DNA of 64,000 nucleotides from GCA-002708315 sp963676635 (GTDB lineage: Bacteria; Bacteroidota; Bacteroidia; Bacteroidales; F082). The stretch is taken from contig OY781105.1 in the NCBI GenBank assembly GCA_963676635.1, forward strand, positions 1,860,001 to 1,924,000, read 5' to 3'. A model generated the notes under the pieces. The model was not told the origin of the DNA. It was given only the letters and a program-made list of their open reading frames with translations, and ran no database searches. Of this stretch, positions 9,082-16,602 are shown piece by piece. Every line of letters begins with the position of its first letter. Position 1 is the stretch's first letter. The position numbers and the translations under genes are program-made.

Positions 9082-9131
9082 TTCTGTATTTTTATGACAA
9101 AGGTATTAAATAAAGAGAATCAATTCATACA

Positions 9132-9533
9132 ACCTGTGTTGTTAGTTAATCCCTGCTGATAAACTAATGTTTTGATACGTATCAGTATTCTATCTAATAC
9201 GTATCAGTTTCCAGTTTAATACGTATCAGTATTCTATCTAATACGTATCAGTGTTCAATCTAATACGTATCAGTGTTCAATCTAATACGTATCAGTGTTC
9301 AATCTAATACGTATCAATGTTCAACCTAATACGTATCAGCGTTCAATCTAATACGTATCAGTGTTCAGTTAATACGTATGATAATCAATTTTGATACGTA
9401 TGATAATCGGTTTTGATACGTATGATAATCGATTTTGATACGTATGAAAAATATAATCACTAAAGTGAAAACAAGCAACAACACAAATGAAAAACAGTAA
9501 TAACACAGCTTAGAACAAGCAACAAGACAAATA
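9132..9533. repeat. 22-bp phased palindromic repeat array 1
   Basis: Thirteen copies of the 8-bp palindrome ATACGTAT start at 9175, 9197, 9219, 9241, 9263, 9285, 9307, 9329, 9351, 9372, 9394, 9416 and 9438. Eleven intervals are 22 bp and one is 21 bp. The first copy extends to a 12-bp palindrome, TGATACGTATCA. The ~14 bp between cores is also similar from unit to unit (for example GTGTTCAATCTA). In-phase degenerate half units flank the cores: ACCTGT at 9132 on the left, and TAAAGTG 9461, ACAAATG 9483, ACAGCTT 9505 and ACAAATA 9527 on the right. No coding capacity. It lies 51 bp upstream of the Rieske start. Confidence 0.9.
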
Positions 9534-9606
9534 AGCACAACCACTCCTTTTCAGGAATCTGCACCTAACAACTAAAAACTAATAAATAAAGACATTAAAT
9601 TGATTA

Positions 9607-10353
9607 TCAACCCAACTGGCATATTTTCATAAGACCTTCATAGTCGATCACTTCAAAGGTTTTTCCTTTAATAGAGATAAGTCCGTCATCCTGAAAATTC
9701 TTAAGAGTACGGATAACGCTTTCAGTACTCATCCCCGACAGTTCAGCAAGTTCCTTACGACTTAAGAGGAGATTAAATTTTGTTGTTTTAAAGATATTAC
9801 CGGCAAGACAGAGAATAATATCAGCCAATTTACCATATGACTGCCTGTGAGAGAGGCAGAAAAACCTTCCATTCTTTTGAATAGCAATTTCACTAAGTGC
9901 ATCAATAATACCAGAAGCGAACTTTGCATTTTGTTGTACTATCTGCCTTACTACATTAATATCAATCAGTTCAACCAGAGTATTCACATAAGCAGAAGCC
10001 GTATACTGAAAAACCGTTTGATTAAGTGGCAGTGAAGTCAACCCAATAAGGCTTCCGGGAGGAGCAATTCTTAAAATAAGATTTCTGTCACCAGCTTCAT
10101 AATAAACTTTTGCCAAACCATCCAGGAGATACAAAATATGAGTAGTAAACGTACCCTGTTTGGCGATAACTTCACCTTTTCTGTATTCAACAGTAACTTT
10201 ATTTTTATTAATAAGGTCCCTTTCCTCTTCAGTTAAAAAATCAAAACAGTTGTTGTTGCTTTTACCAACAGTACAGGAAGTTTTAATATTTGCTATATCG
10301 TTCAAGTTTGTAACATTTAGGCTTACAAATATAAGATAATATCTCTTAATCAT
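9607..10353 (-). CDS. FNR/CRP-family transcriptional regulator 1
   Basis: A cyclic-nucleotide-binding-type beta-barrel (about 50-145) contains YRKGEVIAKQGTFTTHI. A dimerisation helix follows, then a C-terminal winged helix-turn-helix (about 195-245) with LSRKELAELSGMSTESVIR, whose E-S-V-x-R recognition helix resembles FNR. Just before the barrel are two cysteines spaced C-x8-C followed by Phe, a pattern shared with regulator 2 but unlike the four-cysteine FNR iron-sulfur site. Start choice is uncertain: ATG at 10353 gives ~20 more N-terminal residues than its paralogues, and an internal TTG would match them better. It is divergent from the octahaem cytochrome operon, with an FNR-like box between them. 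Confidence 0.88.
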   Translation of the reverse strand: MIKRYYLIFVSLNVTNLNDIANIKTSCTVGKSNNNCFDFLTEEERDLINKNKVTVEYRKGEVIAKQGTFTTHILYLLDGLAKVYYEAGDRNLILRIAPPGSLIGLTSLPLNQTVFQYTASAYVNTLVELIDINVVRQIVQQNAKFASGIIDALSEIAIQKNGRFFCLSHRQSYGKLADIILCLAGNIFKTTKFNLLLSRKELAELSGMSTESVIRTLKNFQDDGLISIKGKTFEVIDYEGLMKICQLG

Positions 10354-10361
10354 CAATAAAG

Positions 10362-10375
10362 TTGATATAAATCAG
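10362..10375. promoter_or_regulatory. FNR-like operator
   Basis: TTGAT-ATAA-ATCAG matches the FNR consensus TTGAT-N4-ATCAA at nine of ten half-site positions. It lies between the divergent regulator (start 10353) and the octahaem cytochrome gene. An overlapping inverted repeat, ATCAA-N5-TTGAT, covers 10352-10366. A further perfect palindrome, TTGAGCTCAA, is at 10382-10391, centred about 57 bp before the expected transcription start. Probably used by the adjacent FNR-like regulators. Confidence 0.55.
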
Positions 10376-10407
10376 TTTTTATTGAGCTCAAAGTCATTCA
10401 TTTTGTA

Positions 10408-10438
10408 TTGCCATGGACCTAAATGTATGTTAATTTTG
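10408..10438 (+). promoter_or_regulatory. Bacteroidota-type promoter of the octahaem cytochrome operon
   Basis: The -33 TTG is at 10408-10410 and the -7 element TAATTTTG (consensus TAnnTTTG) at 10431-10438, with a 20-nt spacer. Transcription should start near 10444, only ~15 nt before the first possible ATG at 10459. Confidence 0.6.
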
Positions 10439-10458
10439 TGTTAAAGAATTTATAATAC

Positions 10459-12078
10459 ATGAATTTGGACATGAAAAAAATTGTACTTACAGTCACGCTG
10501 ATTATTGCAACATCCTTTACCATGCTTTTTGGCGAACAAGTGTTTACGAAAGACTCCTCCACATCATTTCCTATTGTGAACTACATTTTAAAGACAGACC
10601 GTACTTTATCACCGTCTGTCGACCATTCTCAATTCGAAATACTACAACAACCTTTCAGCAACGCACATGAAGCAACTGCTGCCTGTTTAACATGCCATAA
10701 CCAACGCGATAAAGAGATAATGGCTTCATCACACTGGTTGTGGTCACGCGAAGAGAATATAGGAGGACGAGGCGTTGTTTCTCTTGGCAAAAAAAACATC
10801 CTAAACAACTTTTGTATAGGCGTAAGAGGAAGTGAAAAGACCTGTACAAGATGCCACATAGGTTATGGATGGGAAGATGACAATTTTGACTTCAACGAAC
10901 CTACAAACATCGACTGCCTTGTTTGTCATGATAACTCAGGCACCTATAAAAAAGGTAAAGGAATGGCTGGATTACCTGACCCCTCAGTAGACCTTAACTA
11001 TGTATCACAAAATGTAGGGATTCCAACCAGAGATAATTGTGGCGTTTGTCACTTCTGGGGTGGTGGTGGAAACAACGTTAAGCATGGCGATCTCGACAAA
11101 GCAATGTCAGACTGCACACGCGAAGTAGATGTGCATATGACTACCGAAGGTGAGGACATGAGTTGTGTTGATTGTCATCTCACTGTTGATCACCAGATGG
11201 GTGGTAAGCTTTACGCCCTTTCATCAGAAAATAAAAACAGGGTAACCTGCTCACAGTGTCATACAAATCAGCCACACAAAAACGATATCCTTAACGACCA
11301 TGACGCCCGTGTTTCATGTCAAACATGTCATATTCCTGTATATGCAAAAGCCAACAGTACAAAAATGATCTGGGACTGGTCAACCGCCGGACGACTTGAT
11401 GAGCACGGAAACCCCATGCACGAAAATGATGCAGACGGAAACCATAACTACCTATCAATAAAAGGAAACTTTGTATATGATGATCATGTTATTCCTGAAT
11501 ACTATTGGTTTAACGGAATTGCCGATCATCACCTTATAGAAGATAAGATAGACACTATTCCAGTACAGATGAACTCACTCTACGGCTCCTATTATGATAA
11601 AGGCGAAAAACAGCAGTCGCTTGAGCCTGCTAAAATATGGCCTGTTAAAGTACATCGCGGCAAGCAAATATATGATAAGGTGAACAACACGCTTATTCAG
11701 CCAAAACTGTGGGCTGAAAATAAAGGCGAAGGCGCATACTGGTTAGATTTTGACTGGGATGAAGCAGCCAAAGTAGGAATGGAAAATATTGGAATGCCAT
11801 ACAGTGGTGAATATGACTTTGTAGAGACAGAAATGTACTGGCCGTTAAACCATCAGGTATCGCCCGCAAGCGAAGCACTAACATGTACAGACTGCCATAC
11901 ACGAAACGACGGAAGACTGGCCAATCTCACAGGATTTTATCTTCCCGGAAGAGATTTTAACCCTATTGTTGAAACAGCCGGAATAGCTTTTATCCTGGCA
12001 AGCCTAATAGGAGTTGCTTTCCATATGTTCTGCCGTATAGTATTTAACAACAAATGTAAACTTAACGAGGAAAAATAG
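10459..12078 (+). CDS. Octahaem tetrathionate reductase family c-type cytochrome, 539 aa
   Basis: Eight CxxCH motifs are present (CLTCH, CTRCH, CLVCH, CGVCH, CVDCH, CSQCH, CQTCH, CTDCH). The order and surrounding sequence, including NIDCLVCHD, match the Shewanella-type octahaem tetrathionate reductase family. Members reduce tetrathionate in vitro, and also nitrite and hydroxylamine, so the true substrate is open. There is an N-terminal signal or anchor and, unusually, a C-terminal transmembrane helix (about 506-528), so the protein is membrane-anchored in the periplasm. A better start may be the ATG at 10471, just before the signal sequence. It is followed one nucleotide later by a cytochrome b gene that would supply electrons from quinol. 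Confidence 0.88.
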   Translation: MNLDMKKIVLTVTLIIATSFTMLFGEQVFTKDSSTSFPIVNYILKTDRTLSPSVDHSQFEILQQPFSNAHEATAACLTCHNQRDKEIMASSHWLWSREENIGGRGVVSLGKKNILNNFCIGVRGSEKTCTRCHIGYGWEDDNFDFNEPTNIDCLVCHDNSGTYKKGKGMAGLPDPSVDLNYVSQNVGIPTRDNCGVCHFWGGGGNNVKHGDLDKAMSDCTREVDVHMTTEGEDMSCVDCHLTVDHQMGGKLYALSSENKNRVTCSQCHTNQPHKNDILNDHDARVSCQTCHIPVYAKANSTKMIWDWSTAGRLDEHGNPMHENDADGNHNYLSIKGNFVYDDHVIPEYYWFNGIADHHLIEDKIDTIPVQMNSLYGSYYDKGEKQQSLEPAKIWPVKVHRGKQIYDKVNNTLIQPKLWAENKGEGAYWLDFDWDEAAKVGMENIGMPYSGEYDFVETEMYWPLNHQVSPASEALTCTDCHTRNDGRLANLTGFYLPGRDFNPIVETAGIAFILASLIGVAFHMFCRIVFNNKCKLNEEK

Positions 12079-12079
12079 C

Positions 12080-12895
12080 ATGAAAAAAGTATATCTCTAT
12101 AAAAGATTCGAAAGATTCTGGCACTGGGCTCAAACAGTACTGGTTTTAACCCTGTTGTTTACAGGATTTGAAATTCACGGCACAACAGACTTTATGGGAT
12201 ATGAGTCGGCCGTTCAGGTTCACAACATATCAGCATGGGCATTTATTATTTTAATTGTATTTGCAATTTTTTGGCATATAACCACCGACGAATGGAAGCA
12301 TTATCTGCCAACAAAAAAGAATATGACAGCACAAATAAATTATTACCTTACAGGAATATTTAACCATGCACCACATCCAACAAAGAAAAGGACTTTGAGC
12401 AAGTTAAATCCATTGCAGCGAATCACATATTTTGCATTGAAAATAATTATCATCCCGGCAATGGTAATTACAGGACTCCTTTATATGTATTTTAACTATC
12501 CTGTTCCCGGACTTGAAATAGAAAGCATGGAAATGGTAGCACTTATACACACTTTCACTGCCTACCTGTTACTTACTTTTCTTATTGTTCACCTCTACCT
12601 TATCACAACAGGCCATACAATTACCTCAAACTTGTATGCCATGATCACAGGATGGGAAGTAATGGACGATGAAAATGTTAAAGATATTGTAGAAGAGGCC
12701 GTTGAAGAAGCGGGCATGAAAATAAAACCACTGGACGATGAAGATCAGGAAAAAGGACATCAGGAAATTAAAAGCCTGATTAAAGAAGCTCTTCAGGAAA
12801 CTGAAAAGAAAGTTGATGAAGATATGCTTAGAGGCCAGGGAGATTCAAGTTACCTACATGAAATTAAACTGGGAAAGAAAAAACCAAAGAAATAA
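12080..12895 (+). CDS. Dihaem cytochrome b (thiosulfate reductase/formate dehydrogenase gamma type), 271 aa
   Basis: Four membrane helices carry candidate haem-b ligands: His15 in the first (FERFWHW), His48 and His66 in the second region, and a pair in the last helix (ALIHTF ... VHLYLITTGH). This is the pattern of cytochrome b subunits of PhsC, FdnI and hydrogenase type. A ~70-residue acidic and lysine-rich cytoplasmic tail (after ~205) is an extension beyond the family core. It follows the octahaem cytochrome gene by one base, so the two are translated together. I infer it oxidises menaquinol and passes electrons to the octahaem reductase. Confidence 0.85.
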   Translation: MKKVYLYKRFERFWHWAQTVLVLTLLFTGFEIHGTTDFMGYESAVQVHNISAWAFIILIVFAIFWHITTDEWKHYLPTKKNMTAQINYYLTGIFNHAPHPTKKRTLSKLNPLQRITYFALKIIIIPAMVITGLLYMYFNYPVPGLEIESMEMVALIHTFTAYLLLTFLIVHLYLITTGHTITSNLYAMITGWEVMDDENVKDIVEEAVEEAGMKIKPLDDEDQEKGHQEIKSLIKEALQETEKKVDEDMLRGQGDSSYLHEIKLGKKKPKK

Positions 12896-12927
12896 ACAAC
12901 TACTCTGATAATAAAAAATATAGAACA

Positions 12928-13443
12928 ATGAAAAAAAATATATTAAATATTGCAATATTAATTAGCCTGATAATTGTTTCAGCTTCCTGTAACAATAAAC
13001 AAACATACAATAGTGTTGATGATATTGTTGCTATAGCAACTGCAAACACTACAGCTATCAGTGTTGAACAACTTAAAGAAAAATACGATAACGGCGACAT
13101 GATATTACTATTGGATGTAAGAGAGCCACAGGAGTTTAACGCCGGTTATATACCCGGAGCTGTAAATATTCCACGCGGCGTACTGGAGTTTAAAATTGGG
13201 AACGAAGCATTCTGGGAAAATGCTATGCTATATATGCCCTTACCGGATGAAGAAATAATTGTGTATTGCAAAAAGGGTAAAAGAAGTATACTTGCTGCCG
13301 ATATACTACAGAAACTAGGTTATACTAATGTTACTTACGTAGATGGAGGATGGAAGGAATGGGAAATGAACTATCCTCTTATATATGAAAAGAACCTCGA
13401 TCAAATGAGTCACGACTCTGGCGGCGAAGTTGGAGGATGCTAA
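12928..13443 (+). CDS. Rhodanese lipoprotein with C-terminal GGC tail, 171 aa
   Basis: The lipobox ends VSASC (Cys21), so the protein is lipid-anchored outside the cytoplasm. The rhodanese domain covers about 43-150, with LLDVREPQEF and the active-site loop Cys114-KKGKRS, which is complete for sulfurtransferase activity. The chain then extends to ...GGEVGGC, with Cys171 the very last residue. Besides the lipid Cys only Cys114 and Cys171 are present. It is the third gene after the octahaem cytochrome and cytochrome b. I infer that it takes or hands over sulfane sulfur for the reductase, and that the terminal Cys may be a persulfide-carrying arm. Confidence 0.9.
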   Translation: MKKNILNIAILISLIIVSASCNNKQTYNSVDDIVAIATANTTAISVEQLKEKYDNGDMILLLDVREPQEFNAGYIPGAVNIPRGVLEFKIGNEAFWENAMLYMPLPDEEIIVYCKKGKRSILAADILQKLGYTNVTYVDGGWKEWEMNYPLIYEKNLDQMSHDSGGEVGGC

Positions 13444-13462
13444 TAAATACACATTTAATAAG

Positions 13463-13491
13463 AAGCTGCTCTGCAAAGGGCAGCTTTTTTT
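13463..13491. terminator. Bidirectional intrinsic terminator
   Basis: AAGCTGC (13463-13469) pairs with GCAGCTT (13480-13486), followed by a run of T. It lies between the convergent rhodanese operon and regulator 2, and overlaps the regulator's stop codon. Confidence 0.8.
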
Positions 13492-14185
13492 ATCCAAATT
13501 TTGAAATATGCTCAAGCCTGTCGATTTTCAATATCTCAATAGTCTTTCCTTTGGTTTCAATAATACCTTCTTTCTTAAAATCCTTCATAATTCTAAGAAC
13601 ACTTTCAATTGACAAACCTGTCAGGTCAGCCATATCACTTCTCGAAAGAGGAAGATTAAAACTAGTTGATTTAAAAACGCGGTTTGTAAGACATAATAAC
13701 AAATCAGCAACTAATCCCGCCGATTGCTTTCTTGTAAGGCAATAAAACCTTCCATAAACCTGAGCTACATTTTCATTTTGGATATTGGCAATTTTATAGG
13801 CAAATTTGCCATTTTTACGCATAAGCTCTTTAAAGAAATTAACATCAATCAGACTGGCTACAGAGTCAACATAAGTAGATGCAGAATATATAAAGGTGTT
13901 GTTACCTTCATAAATAGAAGACAATCCAACGAAATGGTTTTCAGGAATTATTTTTAATATAAGGTCTTTCCCTTTACCGCCAATAAAAACTTTAACTAAA
14001 CCTTTTTCCAAAAAAATAACATGTGAAGCAAAAGATCCCTGTTTAGCAATCACCTCCCCTTTTTTGTATTCTATGCGAATAGTATTCTTCTTAAGAAGTT
14101 CCTTTTCCTCGTCAGATAAAACCGCAAAACACTCTGTTTGTAAACTTTCAACAACACAACTACCTAATGGATCCGATTGTTTCAT
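13490..14185 (-). CDS. FNR/CRP-family transcriptional regulator 2, 231 aa
   Basis: The architecture matches regulator 1: a cNMP-binding-type barrel with EYKKGEVIAKQGSFASHV (about 36-53) and a winged helix with LSRSDMADLTGLSIESVLR (about 178-196). Cys10 and Cys19 form the same C-x8-C-F pattern before the barrel as in regulator 1. It lacks the FNR cysteine set, so a thiol, persulfide or small-ligand switch is possible but unproven. It is divergent from the next operon (rhodanese-porin-rhodanese), which is its likely target. ATG at 14185. A -7-like TATTTTTG lies upstream at 14201-14208 on the minus strand. Confidence 0.9.
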   Translation of the reverse strand: MKQSDPLGSCVVESLQTECFAVLSDEEKELLKKNTIRIEYKKGEVIAKQGSFASHVIFLEKGLVKVFIGGKGKDLILKIIPENHFVGLSSIYEGNNTFIYSASTYVDSVASLIDVNFFKELMRKNGKFAYKIANIQNENVAQVYGRFYCLTRKQSAGLVADLLLCLTNRVFKSTSFNLPLSRSDMADLTGLSIESVLRIMKDFKKEGIIETKGKTIEILKIDRLEHISKFG

Positions 14186-14247
14186 TCAACTCTTTTTGCG
14201 CAAAAATATTAATATTTAATCAAACATGGGGCTCGTCATACAATTTT

Positions 14248-14261
14248 ATGTCAAATTACAT
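14248..14261. promoter_or_regulatory. Possible CRP/FNR-type inverted repeat
   Basis: ATGT-CAAATT-ACAT is a short inverted repeat between divergent regulator 2 and the tandem-rhodanese gene, centred ~62 bp before the -7 element at 14317. Weak evidence, based on position and symmetry only. Confidence 0.3.
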
Positions 14262-14316
14262 CTTTTCAGCTAAGCTATTACAACATCAGAAGTTAGCAAT
14301 TAATGAGGGTAAGAAG

Positions 14317-14324
14317 TAATTTTG
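14317..14324 (+). promoter_or_regulatory. -7 promoter element of the tandem-rhodanese/porin operon
   Basis: TAATTTTG matches the Bacteroidota -7 consensus and lies 50 nt before the ATG at 14374. A TTAG at 14293-14296 sits at the -33 distance, a weak match to TTG. Confidence 0.45.
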
Positions 14325-14373
14325 GTTTCATTAATCAACAATTGAAATTATTTATAATTAAACACTAAAAAAG

Positions 14374-15381
14374 ATGAAAAGATTATTTGGGTATTTATTA
14401 GTAGTAATGCTTATTCCGGCATTTGTATTAACAGGATGTAAAGATTCTGACGATCCAACACCAGTAACAAAAGGTAATTTTACTACACTTGCTGATTACA
14501 TGATTGACAATAATATGGATCTCCCTGCATTACTTGACAGCTGGGTTATAGATGCTACCTTAATTGCTGATGGTGGCATTGTAGATCCAACAGATTATTC
14601 AATTCCTGACTGGACAATATTTGATATTCGCTCAGCAGCTAGTTTTGCTGAAGGACATATTAAAGGTGCAGTTAATGTTGCATTAGCTGATGTAATAACA
14701 GAAGCTGAAGCAATTAACGACAATCAGGCAAATATTCTTGTTGTTTGTTATACAGGACAAACAGCAGGACGCGCAGTAATGGCACTTCGTTTATCAGGCT
14801 TCCCTAATGCAAAAGTACTGAAGTTTGGATTCTCTTCATGGTCAAGCAATTCAGATTTTGACAAATGGTCAGCAAATGTAAGTGATCAGGCTGATGGTAG
14901 TTCAAATTGGGTTAATACAACTTCACCAGATGTATCAACTTATGCATTCCCAACATGGGAAACAACAGCAACAGAAGGCGCTGAAATTCTGGCTGAAAAA
15001 GTAAATGAAATGCTTGCAAACAGCAGCTGGAGTGTAAGCTCAGCCGATGTTCTGACAACTCCTTCAGAATATTCTATATACAACTACTGGGGCGAAGAAG
15101 ATTATCTGAACCTTGGTCACTTTGCAGGTGCTTTTCAGTACAATACAATCTCGCTTGCTAATGACTTAGTAGCCGCACTGAATCCTGAAAACAGCAACCT
15201 TGTATATTGCTATACAGGACAAACATCATCAATCATTACAGCATGGCTTAATGTATTGGGATACAACGTTAAGAGTATATCATTCGGAGTTAACAGTCTG
15301 CAATATACTGCATTATCAGATGCAGGCAAACCTCACTGGCATTTTCCATATCACGAATATGAATATGTAACTGGTGAATAA
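14374..15381 (+). CDS. Tandem-rhodanese lipoprotein, 335 aa
   Basis: The lipobox is VLTGC (Cys22). There are two rhodanese domains. The first (~33-165) has FDIRSAASF and active loop Cys125-YTGQTAGR. The second (~195-330) has active loop Cys279-YTGQTSS. Both keep the nucleophile but have the less common CYTGQT loop, which may select a substrate other than thiosulfate. Unlike the other four rhodanese proteins of the island it has no GGC tail (it ends VTGE). It begins the second operon, followed by a hairpin and the porin. It could bind sulfur compounds at the membrane and pass sulfane sulfur on. Confidence 0.88.
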   Translation: MKRLFGYLLVVMLIPAFVLTGCKDSDDPTPVTKGNFTTLADYMIDNNMDLPALLDSWVIDATLIADGGIVDPTDYSIPDWTIFDIRSAASFAEGHIKGAVNVALADVITEAEAINDNQANILVVCYTGQTAGRAVMALRLSGFPNAKVLKFGFSSWSSNSDFDKWSANVSDQADGSSNWVNTTSPDVSTYAFPTWETTATEGAEILAEKVNEMLANSSWSVSSADVLTTPSEYSIYNYWGEEDYLNLGHFAGAFQYNTISLANDLVAALNPENSNLVYCYTGQTSSIITAWLNVLGYNVKSISFGVNSLQYTALSDAGKPHWHFPYHEYEYVTGE

Positions 15382-15407
15382 GGCGTATAAATATTAATAA
15401 GGTATAG

Positions 15408-15434
15408 AGCAGGCATTGTAAATCAATGCCTGCT
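15408..15434 (+). promoter_or_regulatory. Perfect 11-bp intercistronic hairpin
   Basis: AGCAGGCATTG (15408-15418) pairs perfectly with CAATGCCTGCT (15424-15434) around a 5-nt loop, between the tandem-rhodanese and porin genes. No strong T-run follows. It is either a weak terminator or an mRNA-stabilising or processing element that sets different levels for the two products. Confidence 0.6.
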
Positions 15435-15457
15435 ATCTTCAATTAAAACAAAATCAA

Positions 15458-16570
15458 ATGAAAAAAATAATTTTACTACTCGGACTATTTATTTTTGTTT
15501 CCACAACATCAAATCAGATCTTGGCACAGGGATGTGTTGAAGCATCATCTGATGATGGCCCTCAACTTGTTGGTTATATCCAACCACAGTTTAACTATTA
15601 CATGTTTGGCGAAAAAACAAATGGCGACGCTATTAAGCCAAGTACATTTATGTTCAAAAGAGCACGTATCGGAGTTGTAGGTTCTATACCTTATGATGTA
15701 AGCTACTATGTAATGGCCGAATTATCACCAGAAGCTGGCGGACCTCAGTTACTCGACGCTTTTGTTACATATGCCCCTTTCGGGAAATATGCAAAATTCT
15801 CACTGGGTCAGTTTAAGTCACCTTTCAGCCTTGAGCTTAATACTCCTTGTTATGCATTGCATACAATTAACAGATCAACAGTTGTAAATCAATTAGCAGC
15901 GCCATTCCGTGACATGGGTCTTATGGTACTTGGTAGCTCCGATTCATTATTTGGCATACATGATCTTATCTCCTACAAAGTAGCAGTACTAAACGGCACA
16001 GGAATCAATACTCTTGATGATAACAGCAATAAAGATATTGCAGCACGTATTGTAATTGCACCTTTTGAATGGTTAAAGATAGGAGCCAGCTACAGGACAG
16101 GATTTGTAGGCACAAAAGACATTAACAACGAACAGAAAAAACGTAAAAGATCTGGAGTTGACCTTACTTTCAACAAATGGAATTTCATGCTTCAGGGTGA
16201 ATACCTAATGGGCGAAGACATCGGAGACATAGCAGCTACAGGAGGTTGTGGTGGCAAATCTATCACAGCAACTACACTCCCAACCTATGATAAATCAGGT
16301 TTCTGGGTAGCAGCAATGTACATGACACCATGGAATTTGCAACCAATTGTAAAATATGAGACTTATAACCCTGATGGCGCAAGCTACTCATATCTATCAA
16401 ATACTCAGAACTATGTTCAAAACACCATTACTCTTGGGTTAAATTACTTCATTAACGACTGGACACGTGTTCAAATTAACTACCTTTACAACGCAGAAGA
16501 AAAAACAAATGGTGTTATAAATGAATATGACAATGACGCATTATTGATTCAGGTACAAGCAAAATTTTAG
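15458..16570 (+). CDS. OprP/OprO-type outer-membrane porin, 370 aa
   Basis: The signal peptide ends ILAQG (about 24). The body is a repeating amphipathic beta-strand pattern of the phosphate-selective porin O/P family: VGYIQPQFNYYMFG, FKRARIGVVG, YAKFSLGQFKSPFSLE, a C-terminal YFINDWTRVQINYLYN, and a final aromatic residue (QVQAKF). Family members are ~16-strand anion-preferring channels. Its place between two rhodanese genes suggests it admits sulfur oxyanions such as thiosulfate or tetrathionate. A loop at residues 262-266 is GGCGG, the same motif that carries sulfur in SoxY. The only other Cys are near the N-terminus (residue 26) and at about 130. Confidence 0.85.
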   Translation: MKKIILLLGLFIFVSTTSNQILAQGCVEASSDDGPQLVGYIQPQFNYYMFGEKTNGDAIKPSTFMFKRARIGVVGSIPYDVSYYVMAELSPEAGGPQLLDAFVTYAPFGKYAKFSLGQFKSPFSLELNTPCYALHTINRSTVVNQLAAPFRDMGLMVLGSSDSLFGIHDLISYKVAVLNGTGINTLDDNSNKDIAARIVIAPFEWLKIGASYRTGFVGTKDINNEQKKRKRSGVDLTFNKWNFMLQGEYLMGEDIGDIAATGGCGGKSITATTLPTYDKSGFWVAAMYMTPWNLQPIVKYETYNPDGASYSYLSNTQNYVQNTITLGLNYFINDWTRVQINYLYNAEEKTNGVINEYDNDALLIQVQAKF

Positions 16571-16602
16571 AAAATAAATATTCATAATAAAAATAATAGA
16601 AT

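Noticed and set aside
9173..9447. CRISPR array
   Set aside because: The repeat core is only 8-12 bp, the period is 22 bp and the spacers resemble one another. No cas genes are present in the window.
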